A stretch of 64,000 bases of DNA from the NCBI RefSeq assembly GCF_000607165.1, contig NZ_JFZG01000031.1:40442-104441 (forward strand), given 5' to 3'. The stretch's first letter is position 1. Every line of letters begins with the position of its first letter. This document shows, in pieces, positions 43,865 through 52,579 of the stretch. Below the pieces are notes generated by a model, which saw only the letters and a program-made list of their open reading frames with translations, had not been told where the DNA came from and searched no databases. The DNA is from Ralstonia pickettii (GTDB lineage: Bacteria > Pseudomonadota > Gammaproteobacteria > Burkholderiales > Burkholderiaceae). A program made the position numbers and the translations under genes.

Positions 43865-43890
43865 CCCCGGGGGCTCCTGTCCCCGTGGGG
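43865..43890 (+). promoter_or_regulatory. G/C-block leader stem-loop (copy 5)
   Basis: CCCC 43865-43868, GGGGG 43869-43873, CCCC 43881-43884, GGGG 43887-43890; 7-nt loop; ends 31 nt before ATG 43922. A second small stem, TGGAGTCTCCA (43893-43903), follows. Confidence 0.65.
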
Positions 43891-43921
43891 ACTGGAGTCT
43901 CCAAATCATCCGGAGATTTTT

Positions 43922-45043
43922 ATGACAACCCAAGCTACAACGTCCGCTGGTACGGGACAGAAGGGCAGAAAGAAGGCTTCACCTGCTCCCACTCCCGCGC
44001 CGCAGGCTGTCGCTGGTGCTGGGCTGGCCGAAGAGCAGGTCCAACCGCAATGGGTTCAGCACGACGCTTATCAAGCGTTCGGCGTTGAGCTGATGCGTGG
44101 TAAGACGATGATTGGTCTGAGTGCGCCTTCGGCGTTCACGCCGGCCAAGGACCCGACTTACAAGTGGCCGATGGAAAACCTGCGCGATCTGGCGTATTTC
44201 TACGTTGCTGGTGGGAATGCCTTCTGCGCAATGGGTCACCCCGGGACAGGCAAGACGGCAGGCGTGCAGCAGTTCCACGCCGCGTTGAATTTGCCGCTTC
44301 TTTGCATGTCGGCAAATCCGAGGACCCAGGCGTATCACCTGATTGGCCGGCTCGTTCCGAACCAAGAGGGTGGCGTGTCTTGGTCAGACGGCCCAGTGCT
44401 CATGGCTGCCCGCCTCGGTATGTCCGTTTTGATCGATGAATACAACGTCATCGATCCGGGAGAAATGACCGGCTTGAACCTCCTTCTGGAGGGACGGCCG
44501 TATCTGGTTCCGGAAACAAGCGAACTTGTTGTTCCGCGGAAGGGGTTTCGCGTCTACGCCACCTGCAATCCAAAGGATGACAAAGGCTTGGTTCATGGAC
44601 GTCATACGCAGGACAACGCGAATGACGAACGCTTCGAGTTCAGCTGGTTCGGCTACCTCCCACCTGAGGTCGAGATCGATCTGGTTGCGGGGCTGATCGA
44701 ACCATTTCAACCTGGTCTGCCACCAAAGACTCTTGCGGAGATGTTCGTTACTGTCGCCAACCAAGTGCGCAAGCTCTACGCTGGTGAGTCCGACGAGTCC
44801 GGTGCTCTCGACAAGACGATCTCGACACGCGTTCTGCGTCGTTGGGTCGGCAAGGCGATGTTGGCACAGGGTGGAGGCCTCGTTGAGGCACCCATTCACT
44901 ACGGTCTCGAACGTGCGTGGTCCTTGTCGTGTTCAGATGAGGTTCGAGTTGCAGTTCACGAGCTGGTGACGCAAACCTTCGGGGGAGCTGAATACAAATC
45001 CAGCAAGGACAGCTTGCATGCACTGGATCTAGCGGGAGGCTGA
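43922..45043 (+). CDS. CobS/MoxR-like AAA+ ATPase
   Basis: 373 residues. After a Thr/Ala/Pro-rich N-terminus of about 45 residues comes an AAA+ core: Walker A GHPGTGKT (residues 105-112), Walker B SVLIDEYNVID (about 167-177), sensor-type Asn in VYATCNPKDD, and an arginine-rich C-terminal lid (TISTRVLRRWVGKAM). This matches the CobS/MoxR group that works with VWA proteins as metal-chelatase-like or protein-remodelling machines. The matching CobT-like VWA gene is at 55287 and DUF3150 at 54127. Confidence 0.8.
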   Translation: MTTQATTSAGTGQKGRKKASPAPTPAPQAVAGAGLAEEQVQPQWVQHDAYQAFGVELMRGKTMIGLSAPSAFTPAKDPTYKWPMENLRDLAYFYVAGGNAFCAMGHPGTGKTAGVQQFHAALNLPLLCMSANPRTQAYHLIGRLVPNQEGGVSWSDGPVLMAARLGMSVLIDEYNVIDPGEMTGLNLLLEGRPYLVPETSELVVPRKGFRVYATCNPKDDKGLVHGRHTQDNANDERFEFSWFGYLPPEVEIDLVAGLIEPFQPGLPPKTLAEMFVTVANQVRKLYAGESDESGALDKTISTRVLRRWVGKAMLAQGGGLVEAPIHYGLERAWSLSCSDEVRVAVHELVTQTFGGAEYKSSKDSLHALDLAGG

Positions 45044-45045
45044 TC

Positions 45046-45651
45046 GTGAATAACGTTCTGCTGTTCCGTAAGGCCACTGATGGTCTCGACGTAGCTTTGT
45101 CGACGACGCAGGATTCCCCGCTGTGTTTGCACATCGGGGTATCTGGCGGGCGGATGACGAAGCATATCGTCGAAGGCTACACGCAGAGCTCACTCAAAGA
45201 GCAGCTCGGGGCCATGGGCTTCGAGTCGCTCGGCGAAAGAGAGTTCGAGGAGGGCTCTGTCGTAGAAACGGCGGCCTCAGACCTCCTGTTCGTAGTACTC
45301 GGCGTCAAGGAGTCAACATTCAGGAAGTCAGTCGCGGGCCTGGTCGGAGGTGACCTTGACTGGTCGTTTGTCGATTGCCACGACGAGATGTTTGTCGTGG
45401 GAACCCGTGCGAGCAACCAGACGGTAATCGGTGTCCTCGGCGCGGCAATCAGGTTAGGACTTGAGGTTGCCAAGCCGCGCAGTACGAGCGATGAGCTCGA
45501 TCTCGTTCCTGTTCGCAAAAGCGGGAAGGAGATGTTGTCGTTCTTTGGTCGCGACCTGTTTTTCGGGGCGCTCCATGGAGCATCTGTCAAAGCCGGACTG
45601 GTTGTCTCTCCAACAGTTTTCTCAGTGGGGAGGCCATTGGTCAATTTCTGA
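45046..45651 (+). CDS. hypothetical protein
   Basis: 201 residues from GTG 45046, two bases after the ATPase stop, with GGGAGGC upstream. Alpha/beta composition with two repeated-looking hydrophobic strands (TAASDLLFVVLGVKESTFRK; IGVLGAAIRLGLEVAKPRST). No motif recognised. Tight coupling to the CobS-like gene suggests it may be a partner of that ATPase. Cytoplasmic. Confidence 0.5.
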   Translation: MNNVLLFRKATDGLDVALSTTQDSPLCLHIGVSGGRMTKHIVEGYTQSSLKEQLGAMGFESLGEREFEEGSVVETAASDLLFVVLGVKESTFRKSVAGLVGGDLDWSFVDCHDEMFVVGTRASNQTVIGVLGAAIRLGLEVAKPRSTSDELDLVPVRKSGKEMLSFFGRDLFFGALHGASVKAGLVVSPTVFSVGRPLVNF

Positions 45652-45663
45652 TGAGAGGTTGAT

Positions 45664-46719
45664 ATGTCTCAGCAAGGTAGCGTTTACCGCCGTCCGCAAG
45701 GAGTGTGTGAAACGATTGTGGAGTGGTGCTTCGTCCTGATCGGGTTCGCCCTCAAGACGGCGGTCACCATCGCTTCACTGGTGGTGCGTGGCGCAGCGAA
45801 GTTGCTGCTCGTCAGTTGTCGCTTCTTGTTTGCTTTCGGAATGAAAGCAGCGAAGCGCCGTGTGCCGAAGGATCTGGAGGCGACTGAGCCGGCAAAGACG
45901 AAGTCACCAGAACCGGTGCCAAGTCTCAAGCCGGCCATGAGCGTGGCTGAACCGAAGAGCCGAATTGCGTTTTCGGGTCCGGTAACGGCAGCGTTCACAC
46001 GAACCATCAGCTTCGAGAAGGGCTTTGGGTCAGTGCTGTTGTGGTTCTACCCGGGCGGCAAGGTTAGGAGGCTCGTAAAAATCTACGACCGTGCCTTGAT
46101 CGAGCAAGTTGGCTTCGAGCGGTACGAGTTGGAGGAGGTTGCATACTCCGGCCAGGCCGAAGTCGAAGTGGTTATCAGGCAAACCATCGCGCAAGTCCAA
46201 AGACTTCTGCGAGGCAAGCATGAAGTGAAACTTCGGATCGTCGCTTCGGGTTCTAACGAGTCCGCCAGTGACGCGAAGAAGGAAGAGGGGGGGTCCACAA
46301 AGGTACAAGTGGAGGACACCCAAGTAGCTTCAACAATGGAGGCCAAGAAGGTTGACGGTGATGTCGCAGTGATGCCGAAATCCTTCAAGGATGCCGTGGA
46401 GTTGAAACGGTCGAAGAGCCGACCTGCAAAGGTCTACACCGGGCGAGTCATCGAATTGGGCGTCAAGTCCAGAAAGATCTCCCAAGAGAAGGGGAAACCC
46501 GCAAAGCAAATTGACCAGTTCTGCGTGACCATGGAAGCAGACGAACTCCAAGGAAACGCCCTGCCGGTTTGGGGTACCGACCTGGAGAGAGCAATTGATG
46601 AGTGTGGGGCTAAAGTTGGCGATCGCGTTCGAATCGAGCACCTCGGTCGTATCGAGTGGCACGAGCAGAACGGAAAGAAAGCTTGGAAGAACGCCTTCAA
46701 CGTTGAGTTGCTCAGTTGA
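45664..46719 (+). CDS. membrane protein with a C-terminal OB-like/SSB-like domain
   Basis: 351 residues; GAGAGGTTGATATG start context. An N-terminal hydrophobic region (residues about 17-60) suggests one or two membrane helices. A middle domain (SVLLWFYPGGKVRRLVKIYD) and a C-terminal domain from residue 253 (VYTGRVIELGVKSRKISQEK, ALPVWGTDLERAIDECGAKV, GDRVRIEHLGR) follow. The last resembles a domain found in conjugative-element polyvalent proteins and relaxases that reads as an OB-fold. ssb follows after 15 bp. Possibly tethers single-stranded DNA handling to the membrane; inference. Confidence 0.5.
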   Translation: MSQQGSVYRRPQGVCETIVEWCFVLIGFALKTAVTIASLVVRGAAKLLLVSCRFLFAFGMKAAKRRVPKDLEATEPAKTKSPEPVPSLKPAMSVAEPKSRIAFSGPVTAAFTRTISFEKGFGSVLLWFYPGGKVRRLVKIYDRALIEQVGFERYELEEVAYSGQAEVEVVIRQTIAQVQRLLRGKHEVKLRIVASGSNESASDAKKEEGGSTKVQVEDTQVASTMEAKKVDGDVAVMPKSFKDAVELKRSKSRPAKVYTGRVIELGVKSRKISQEKGKPAKQIDQFCVTMEADELQGNALPVWGTDLERAIDECGAKVGDRVRIEHLGRIEWHEQNGKKAWKNAFNVELLS

Positions 46720-46734
46720 TTGATGAGGTAAGAG

Positions 46735-47208
46735 ATGAAAAACACGAACCATTGTGTTCTCCACGGCTGGTTGGGGAAGGACCCTGAAGTTCGTTTTCGC
46801 AACTCTGGCGGTGCCACTGTGTTGTTCTCGCTCTGTACGAACGACGACTATCACAATGGAACCGAATGGGTGGAAGTCAAAGAGTGGCACGACTGCGTCG
46901 TAGTTGGGAATGCCGCTGAGCAATATGCTGAGAAGTATCAGCAAGGCGACGAAGTCATCGTCCAAGGCCGTGTGAAACCTCGTTTTTACGAGAAAAACGG
47001 TCAGAAGGTGAAAGTTGTCGAAATCTATGTGTCAACGATGGAGCTGATCGCCAAGCGCGCAAAGCCGATCGGAAACGATCAGCAGCGAGGCGGTGCTTCA
47101 GAAGGGCGCAAGGCCGAACAGCGCAAGCAGTATCAAGCTGGAAACGGTAGACAGGAGGTAACTTCTGTTGCTGGTTTGTCGGACGATTATGGTGGCAAGA
47201 ACTTTTGA
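46735..47208 (+). CDS. ssb: single-stranded DNA-binding protein
   Basis: 157 residues, GAGGTAAGAG upstream. The OB-fold spans residues 1-105: NHCVLHGWLGKDPEVRFRNS, WVEVKEWHDCVVVGNAAEQY, VIVQGRVKPRFYEKNGQKVK. The C-terminal tail is disordered and ends LSDDYGGKNF; it keeps two Asp and a final Phe but not the DDDIPF tip by which cellular SSB recruits repair enzymes. It protects ssDNA during plasmid replication or transfer. Lies between the membrane OB-like protein and a leader-controlled small gene. Confidence 0.88.
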   Translation: MKNTNHCVLHGWLGKDPEVRFRNSGGATVLFSLCTNDDYHNGTEWVEVKEWHDCVVVGNAAEQYAEKYQQGDEVIVQGRVKPRFYEKNGQKVKVVEIYVSTMELIAKRAKPIGNDQQRGGASEGRKAEQRKQYQAGNGRQEVTSVAGLSDDYGGKNF

Positions 47209-47248
47209 AGATCCTGCCGGTGTAGCGTCGCAATGAAATGAGTTTTTT

Positions 47249-47280
47249 CCCGAGATGGGGGCACGTTCCCCATCCCGGGG
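47249..47280 (+). promoter_or_regulatory. G/C-block leader stem-loop (copy 6)
   Basis: CCC 47249-47251, GGGGG 47257-47261, CCCC 47268-47271, GGGG 47277-47280. The inner helix is extended to GATGGGG/CCCCATC. Ends 34 nt before ATG 47315; TTTGGAG is the ribosome site. Confidence 0.7.
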
Positions 47281-47314
47281 AATGTGTCTGCCTCAACTAG
47301 ATTTGGAGACGGAC

Positions 47315-47542
47315 ATGGATGCTCAACGAGTCGTAACGGGTGCAGAACTGATCGAGTTCATCAAGAACGAGCAGGTGCTCCGAAACGCGTTTGCTTGCAG
47401 AGTGCAGGTCGAAGCAGCAGGTAAGACGGTGGAGAAGAAGGTCGCCTTCGACGGTATCGGTTTGGTGGTTGACAACGAGAGTTGTGATCCCGATCAGTTC
47501 GTCAAAGCGAACAGTGTCTTTGTGCCCCCGGTGCTGCGCTGA
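47315..47542 (+). CDS. small hypothetical protein
   Basis: 75 residues from ATG 47315, preceded by TTTGGAGACGGAC. Starts MDAQRVVTGAELIEFIKNEQ, contains a beta-like stretch (FACRVQVEAAGKTVEKKVAF) and two Cys. No family recognised. Standing between ssb and nrdA and carrying its own leader, it is expressed as part of the DNA-metabolism block. No signal peptide or membrane helix. Confidence 0.5.
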   Translation: MDAQRVVTGAELIEFIKNEQVLRNAFACRVQVEAAGKTVEKKVAFDGIGLVVDNESCDPDQFVKANSVFVPPVLR

Positions 47543-47943
47543 CCGGATGTCTTCGTACAGCGAATTTGCTGTACACAACCCGAAGCCCGCTCGTTCACTC
47601 GAGCGGACTTCCCCAAGCTTCTCTGAATGAGAACCTTTGGGAAGTTGCCGGTTTCTTTGAGCGCAAGTCGCTCCCGAGCTGACGGATTTAGCCCAGGCCG
47701 GACCATTGGCTAGTCTGGTGATGCTGTACACACCATCGAGAACACCTCGTTCTCTCTTTCACTGTTGACCCTCGCGGTCGACGTTCTTGAACCCGGCGGG
47801 GAAGCTTTCCCGTCAGGGGAAATTCCTGCCGAACGTATGTCACCCAGTGCTTGCGGGATCCACTTAAGCGATCTCGCAGAGAGGCCGCTTAACTAGGCCT
47901 CGTCCAATCATTTGGGTAACACGCATTTTTGTGGGAGTTTTGT
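47543..47943. other. hairpin-rich leader region of nrdA
   Basis: Stems: GTACAGC/GCTGTAC (47555-47574), CCGCTCG/CGAGCGG (47587-47606), GAGCG/CGCTC (47659-47673), and a four-block G/C element (CCC 47792-47794, GGGG 47798-47801, CCC 47809-47811, GGGG 47816-47819). Here the element lies 124 nt before the nrdA start rather than 24-37. A 19-codon frame (47836-47895) sits between, without a clear ribosome site. No other gene is supported. Confidence 0.6.
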
Positions 47944-50793
47944 ATGAAAAGAGATTTTGTCGGTGCTTACATGGTCATTCGCCGAAATGGCGAGACGGTG
48001 CCGTTTGACGCATCGAAAATTGCAAACGCGCTTGCCAAGGCGTTTCTGTATGACGCACATGGGAATCCGTATCGCCCAGGCGTCGTATCGCTCAGCGCCG
48101 CACAACGTGAACGCATTGAGCAGCTGACACAAGCAGTCTGTGATGCGCTGGGTCGACGAGGGGAAAGCAGTTCATTTCACATCGAGGCCTTGCAGGACCA
48201 AGTCGAACTGGCCCTGATGCGTGCGGGCGAGCACGAGGTCGCCCGCGGCTATGTCCTCTACCGCGAGATGGCGTCGAAGAAGCGTGCGCCGGCCGAGACT
48301 GCAGGGCGTTACGACCACATCAAGTCGTATCGCACGCGCAGTGGCGGTGAATCAGCGTTCGATCCTAACTTCTGGATCGCTATTGTCGAGTCCGTCGTAG
48401 CTGGACTCGAAGGTGTTTCAGCGACAGATCTGTTTGATGAAGCCGTTCGAAACCTCTACAACAAGGCGAAGGAAGAGGAGATCGAGAACGCGTTGATTCT
48501 TGCAGCGCGTACGAAGATCGAGTTGGAGCCGGCTTACACCAAGGCGGCTGCCAGGCTTGTCCTGGCGCTTCAGTTGGGACACGACGTGTTCGGCAAGGCC
48601 GTAACCTTCGCTGAGCTTGCCGGTTCTTACGGAGAGGCGTTCGCTCGCGGTATCAAGGAAGGGGTGAACGCTGAACTGCTTGCCGACGACATGTCGCGTG
48701 GGTTCGATTTGCAACGTCTGGCAAGTGCCATTCGTCCGGACCGAGATCGCCTTTGGGACTATCTCGGGATGCAGACGTTGTACGACCGCTACTTGTTGCA
48801 CATCGACGGCAAGCGCATCGAACTACCGCAGGCATTCCTGATGCGGGTGGCGATGGGGCTGGCGCGGAACGAGGTGGAACGAGAAGTACGTGCCATCGAG
48901 TTCTACGAAGTACTGTCGACGTTTGACTACATGGCCAGTACGCCGACGCTGTTCAATACGGGATCGCTCCGGTCGCAGCTTTCGAGCTGCTATCTGACCA
49001 CGATCTCGGATGACCTCGAGGGCATCTATGACGGGCTTAAAGAAAATGCCCTGTTGTCGAAGTTCGCTGGTGGGCTCGGTAACGACTGGACTCGCGTTCG
49101 CGCATTGGGTTCCTACATCAAGGGGACCAATGGCAAATCGCAAGGAATTGTCCCTTTCCTCAAGGTCACCAACGACACAGCCGTCGCCGTGAACCAAGGG
49201 GGCAAGCGCAAAGGTGCGGTGTGTGCGTACCTTGAAACGTGGCACCTCGACATCGAGGAATTCCTGGAGCTTCGCAAGAACACCGGGGATGATCGGCGTC
49301 GTACGCATGACATGAACACGGCCAACTGGATTCCGGACTTGTTTATGAAGCGCGTGCACGAGGGTGCAGACTGGACGCTGTTCTCGCCGAACGATGTTCC
49401 GGACTTGCATGATCTGTACGGTTCGAAGTTCGAAGCGCGCTACAAGCATTATGAAGCTTTGGCCGATGCTGGTACGTTGAAGCACTTCAAACGGTTGCCC
49501 GCTGTTGATCTTTGGCGCAAGATGCTCGGTCTGCTGTTTGAGACCGGACATCCTTGGATCACGTTCAAGGACCCTTGCAATATTCGGTCTCCGCAGCAGC
49601 ATGTCGGCGTGGTGCACAGCTCCAACCTCTGCACGGAAATCACGCTGAACACCAACGACAGCGAAATCGCCGTGTGCAACCTTGGTTCGGTGAACCTTGT
49701 TGCTCATTTGGTGAAACTGCCAGATGGCAGTATGGCGCTCGATCACCAGAAGCTGCGGCGCACTGTCCGGATCGCGATGCGGATGCTGGACAACGTGATC
49801 GACATGAATTTCTACGCTGTGGCAAAAGCTCGCGCGTCGAATATGCGGCACCGTCCGGTGGGCCTTGGCATGATGGGGTATCAAGATTCGCTGTACGTGC
49901 TTGGTATTCCATTCGGCAGCGAGGCAGCTGTCGATTTCTCCGATCGCTCGATGGAAGCCATCTGCTACTACGCTTACGAGGCCTCTTCGGATCTCGCTGT
50001 TGAGCGCGGCGTTTACCCGAGCTACAACGGGTCGCTGTGGTCGAAGGGAATTCTTCCACTCGACTCGATTGATCTGCTGGTGCAGGAACGCGGAGAGGGC
50101 TACCTGGATATCGACCGTTCGTCGTCGATGGACTGGGATGCCCTGCGGGAAAAGATCGGGCGGCAGGGTATGCGCAACTCGAATTGCGTAGCGATTGCTC
50201 CGACTGCAACTATCTCGAACATCGTGGGTGTCTCTGCGAGTAACGAGCCCCAGTTCCAGAACCTTTACGTGAAATCCAACCTCTCGGGGGAGTTCACTTT
50301 GGTCAACGAGTACCTGGTCGCCGATCTGAAGAAGCTCGGCATCTGGGACGAGGTGATGTTGTCGGACCTGAAGTTCTACGATGGTTCTGTTCAGAAGATC
50401 GATCGCGTCCCTGATGAGATCAAGGCGCGTTATGCCACAGCGTTCGAGGTCGAGCCACGTTGGTCCGTGGAAGCTGGCGCACGCCGGCAGAAGTGGATCG
50501 ATCAGGCGCAGTCTTTGAACATCTACATGGCCGGCGCTTCTGGAAAGAAGTTGGACGAGGTGTACAAACTTGCGTGGTTGCGTGGTCTCAAAACGACCTA
50601 TTACCTGCGCACGATTGCCGCTACGTCTGTTGAGAAGTCTACGGTTGCTTTGGGAACTCTCAATGCTGTTGCGCCTTCGTCAGCAATGGCGACGCAGCAA
50701 TCAACGCAGAGTTCGGATCTTGATGTTGAGGGACGGGTATGCATGTTCCGTCCTGGGGATCCGGATTCTGATGGATGCCAAGCCTGCCAATGA
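47944..50793 (+). CDS. nrdA: class Ia ribonucleotide reductase, alpha subunit
   Basis: 949 residues from ATG 47944 (GGGAG upstream). N-terminal ATP-cone (MVIRRNGETVPFDASKIANA), then the 10-stranded barrel with the redox Cys349 (LSSCYLTTI), Asn561-Cys563-Glu565 (SNLCTEI) and Cys578 (AVCNLGS). The C-terminus ends GCQACQ, a Cys pair spaced two apart rather than four as in E. coli. It makes dNDPs from NDPs with NrdB. The length, above the 760 residues of E. coli NrdA, is usual in this bacterial order. Supplies nucleotides for plasmid replication. Confidence 0.93.
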   Translation: MKRDFVGAYMVIRRNGETVPFDASKIANALAKAFLYDAHGNPYRPGVVSLSAAQRERIEQLTQAVCDALGRRGESSSFHIEALQDQVELALMRAGEHEVARGYVLYREMASKKRAPAETAGRYDHIKSYRTRSGGESAFDPNFWIAIVESVVAGLEGVSATDLFDEAVRNLYNKAKEEEIENALILAARTKIELEPAYTKAAARLVLALQLGHDVFGKAVTFAELAGSYGEAFARGIKEGVNAELLADDMSRGFDLQRLASAIRPDRDRLWDYLGMQTLYDRYLLHIDGKRIELPQAFLMRVAMGLARNEVEREVRAIEFYEVLSTFDYMASTPTLFNTGSLRSQLSSCYLTTISDDLEGIYDGLKENALLSKFAGGLGNDWTRVRALGSYIKGTNGKSQGIVPFLKVTNDTAVAVNQGGKRKGAVCAYLETWHLDIEEFLELRKNTGDDRRRTHDMNTANWIPDLFMKRVHEGADWTLFSPNDVPDLHDLYGSKFEARYKHYEALADAGTLKHFKRLPAVDLWRKMLGLLFETGHPWITFKDPCNIRSPQQHVGVVHSSNLCTEITLNTNDSEIAVCNLGSVNLVAHLVKLPDGSMALDHQKLRRTVRIAMRMLDNVIDMNFYAVAKARASNMRHRPVGLGMMGYQDSLYVLGIPFGSEAAVDFSDRSMEAICYYAYEASSDLAVERGVYPSYNGSLWSKGILPLDSIDLLVQERGEGYLDIDRSSSMDWDALREKIGRQGMRNSNCVAIAPTATISNIVGVSASNEPQFQNLYVKSNLSGEFTLVNEYLVADLKKLGIWDEVMLSDLKFYDGSVQKIDRVPDEIKARYATAFEVEPRWSVEAGARRQKWIDQAQSLNIYMAGASGKKLDEVYKLAWLRGLKTTYYLRTIAATSVEKSTVALGTLNAVAPSSAMATQQSTQSSDLDVEGRVCMFRPGDPDSDGCQACQ

Positions 50794-50824
50794 AGTCGGA
50801 CTAGGTTTGCAGTGAATCATTTTT

Positions 50825-50848
50825 GGGGGCAGTCAGTCGGCTGCCCCC
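50825..50848 (+). promoter_or_regulatory. hairpin before nrdB
   Basis: GGGGGCAG (50825-50832), 8-nt loop, CTGCCCCC (50841-50848), ending 23 nt before the nrdB ATG. A simple perfect stem, G-strand first, so related in position but not identical to the four-block leaders. No T-run, so not an ordinary terminator. Confidence 0.6.
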
Positions 50849-50871
50849 GTCATTTTCAGAGAGAGGTTAAT

Positions 50872-51942
50872 ATGGATATCTCGTCAGTCGAAACGACTGC
50901 GCTCGCTCATGCGACCGCAGCTGCGAAACGAGTGAACGTTGCCGAAAAGCGGATCATCAACGGTAAGACCGATGTGAACCAATTGGTGCCGTTCAAGTAC
51001 AAGTGGGCGTGGGAAAAATACCTGGCCGGCTGCGCGAACCATTGGATGCCGCAGGAAATCAACATGTCGCGCGACATCGCCCTGTGGAAAGACCCGAACG
51101 GTCTGACCGAAGACGAGCGACGTATCATCAAGCGCAATTTAGGCTTTTTCGTTACGGCCGACTCACTGGCTGCCAACAACATCGTGCTCGGAACCTATCG
51201 GCACATTACGGCACCTGAGTGTCGCCAGTACCTGCTGCGCCAAGCGTTTGAGGAGGCGATTCATACGCACGCGTATCAGTACATCGTTGAATCGCTGGGC
51301 CTGAACGAGGCCGAGATCTTCAACGCGTACCACGAGGTGCAGTCGATCCGCGACAAGGACGAGTTCCTGATCCCGTTCATCGACACGCTGACGGACCCGT
51401 CCTTCGAGACCGGCACGCCCGAGAACGACCAGAAGCTGTTGAAGTCGCTCATCGTCTTCGCCTGCATCATGGAAGGCCTGTTCTTCTACGTCGGCTTCAC
51501 GCAGATCCTCGCGATGGGCCGTCAGAACAAGATGACTGGTGCTGCCGAGCAGTACCAGTACATCCTGCGCGACGAGTCGCTGCACTGCAATTTCGGTATT
51601 GACCTGATCAACCAGATCAAGCTAGAGAACCCGCACCTATTCACGGATGAGTTCAAGGCCGAGATCACGGAGCTGTTCAAGAAGGCCGTCGATCTGGAAT
51701 ACCGCTATGCGGAAGACACTATGCCGCGCGGTGTGCTGGGCCTGAACGCATCGATGTTCAAGGGTTACCTGCGCTTCATCTGCAACCGCCGTTGTCAGCA
51801 GATCGGCTTGGAACCGCTGTTCCCGAACGAGGAAAACCCGTTCCCGTGGATGAGCGAGATGATCGACCTGAAGAAGGAGCGCAACTTTTTTGAGACTCGA
51901 GTCATCGAGTATCAGACTGGCGGTGCACTCAGTTGGGATTGA
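50872..51942 (+). CDS. nrdB: class Ia ribonucleotide reductase, beta subunit
   Basis: 356 residues from ATG 50872 with GAGAGG upstream. Di-iron ligands and radical site are present: Asp97 (FVTADSL), Glu128 and His131 with Tyr135 ([12 protein letters not shown]), Glu in [11 protein letters not shown], and Glu/His in [10 protein letters not shown]. So a standard tyrosyl-radical R2 protein working with NrdA. Its C-terminus ends TGGALSWD. Both subunits being on the plasmid, with their own leaders, is a trait more familiar from large phages and megaplasmids. Confidence 0.93.
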   Translation: MDISSVETTALAHATAAAKRVNVAEKRIINGKTDVNQLVPFKYKWAWEKYLAGCANHWMPQEINMSRDIALWKDPNGLTEDERRIIKRNLGFFVTADSLAANNIVLGTYRHITAPECRQYLLRQAFEEAIHTHAYQYIVESLGLNEAEIFNAYHEVQSIRDKDEFLIPFIDTLTDPSFETGTPENDQKLLKSLIVFACIMEGLFFYVGFTQILAMGRQNKMTGAAEQYQYILRDESLHCNFGIDLINQIKLENPHLFTDEFKAEITELFKKAVDLEYRYAEDTMPRGVLGLNASMFKGYLRFICNRRCQQIGLEPLFPNEENPFPWMSEMIDLKKERNFFETRVIEYQTGGALSWD

Positions 51943-51959
51943 AAATCTTCGCCTGCTCA

Positions 51960-52001
51960 CGGACACATAAGTTGAGATTTCGGACACATAAGTTGAGATT
52001 T
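51960..52001. repeat. 21-bp perfect tandem repeat
   Basis: CGGACACATAAGTTGAGATTT occurs twice without a gap (51960-51980 and 51981-52001), 17 bp after the nrdB stop. No further copies seen in the window. Could be a trace of an insertion-sequence end or a recent duplication. Confidence 0.8.
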
Positions 52002-52579
52002 TGTGCCCTAATCGGCACGTTCGTTAGGTGTTTGCAATCTTGTCCAATGTGTCAGTCTCCGCCTCGGAAGGCGACTCCGGTATGGAGACACGACGAAGCG
52101 GTGTTGCTTGCTTCGTATCAGGAAACCCCTGTAAAAGTGGTTACCTATCTGTTAGGTGGCCGTGGGCAGCCCCCGCGCGTAAGCGCGGGGCCTCGTCCAC
52201 GCAACAACAACTAAATTGACCGTTCCCGTTAGGAATCGCCCGTACTATAATCACCGGAACCTAGCTGGGGGTCTACACTAGCCTTAGCCGCGCCCGCGGC
52301 ATTCTGTTCTTCCGAGACGTCATAAGCATGCCCCACTGGAATGCTTCTGACGTTTTCTTGTGCCACGGCACGGAAGGGCTGCTTGGTATGCCCGTCTTGC
52401 ATTCTTCGAATGTGACTAGCCAAGCCTTAGGGAGCTTTCCCCTCTCGTCTTCACCAAGTCCAGCAATGGGCTGGTAGTGCTTCTCCCTGCGAATTTCTTC
52501 AGTTTCGGGGCCCCCCAGAGCGATCCAGAACGCTCTGGGGGGCCTCGATTCTGGGGTTCAAATTCGCAAGGAGATAGAA
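52002..52579. other. hairpin-rich gap upstream of the RNR-like gene, with a stray iteron
   Basis: AAGTGGTTACCTATC at 52135-52149 matches the iterons of the Rep_3 replicon 21 kb away. Hairpins: CCCCGCGC-GTAA-GCGCGGGG (52171-52190, GNRA-type loop); ACGTCATAAGCAT/ATGCTTCTGACGT (52317-52353, one mismatch); GTGCC/GGCAC (52360-52371); GGCCCCCCAGAGCG/CGCTCTGGGGGGCC (52509-52544, perfect 14 bp). The last ends 35 nt before ATG 52580 and takes the place of the G/C leader. No gene supported. Confidence 0.65.

Noticed and set aside
47543..47943. tRNA cluster
   Set aside because: Several stems, but no T-loop GTTCRA context, anticodon arm or CCA-type ends could be found.
48823..49884. 353-codon minus-strand frame
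   Set aside because: Antisense to nrdA; shadow.
50825..50848. terminator between nrdA and nrdB
   Set aside because: Strong stem but no T-run and only 23 nt before the nrdB start; better read as a leader hairpin.
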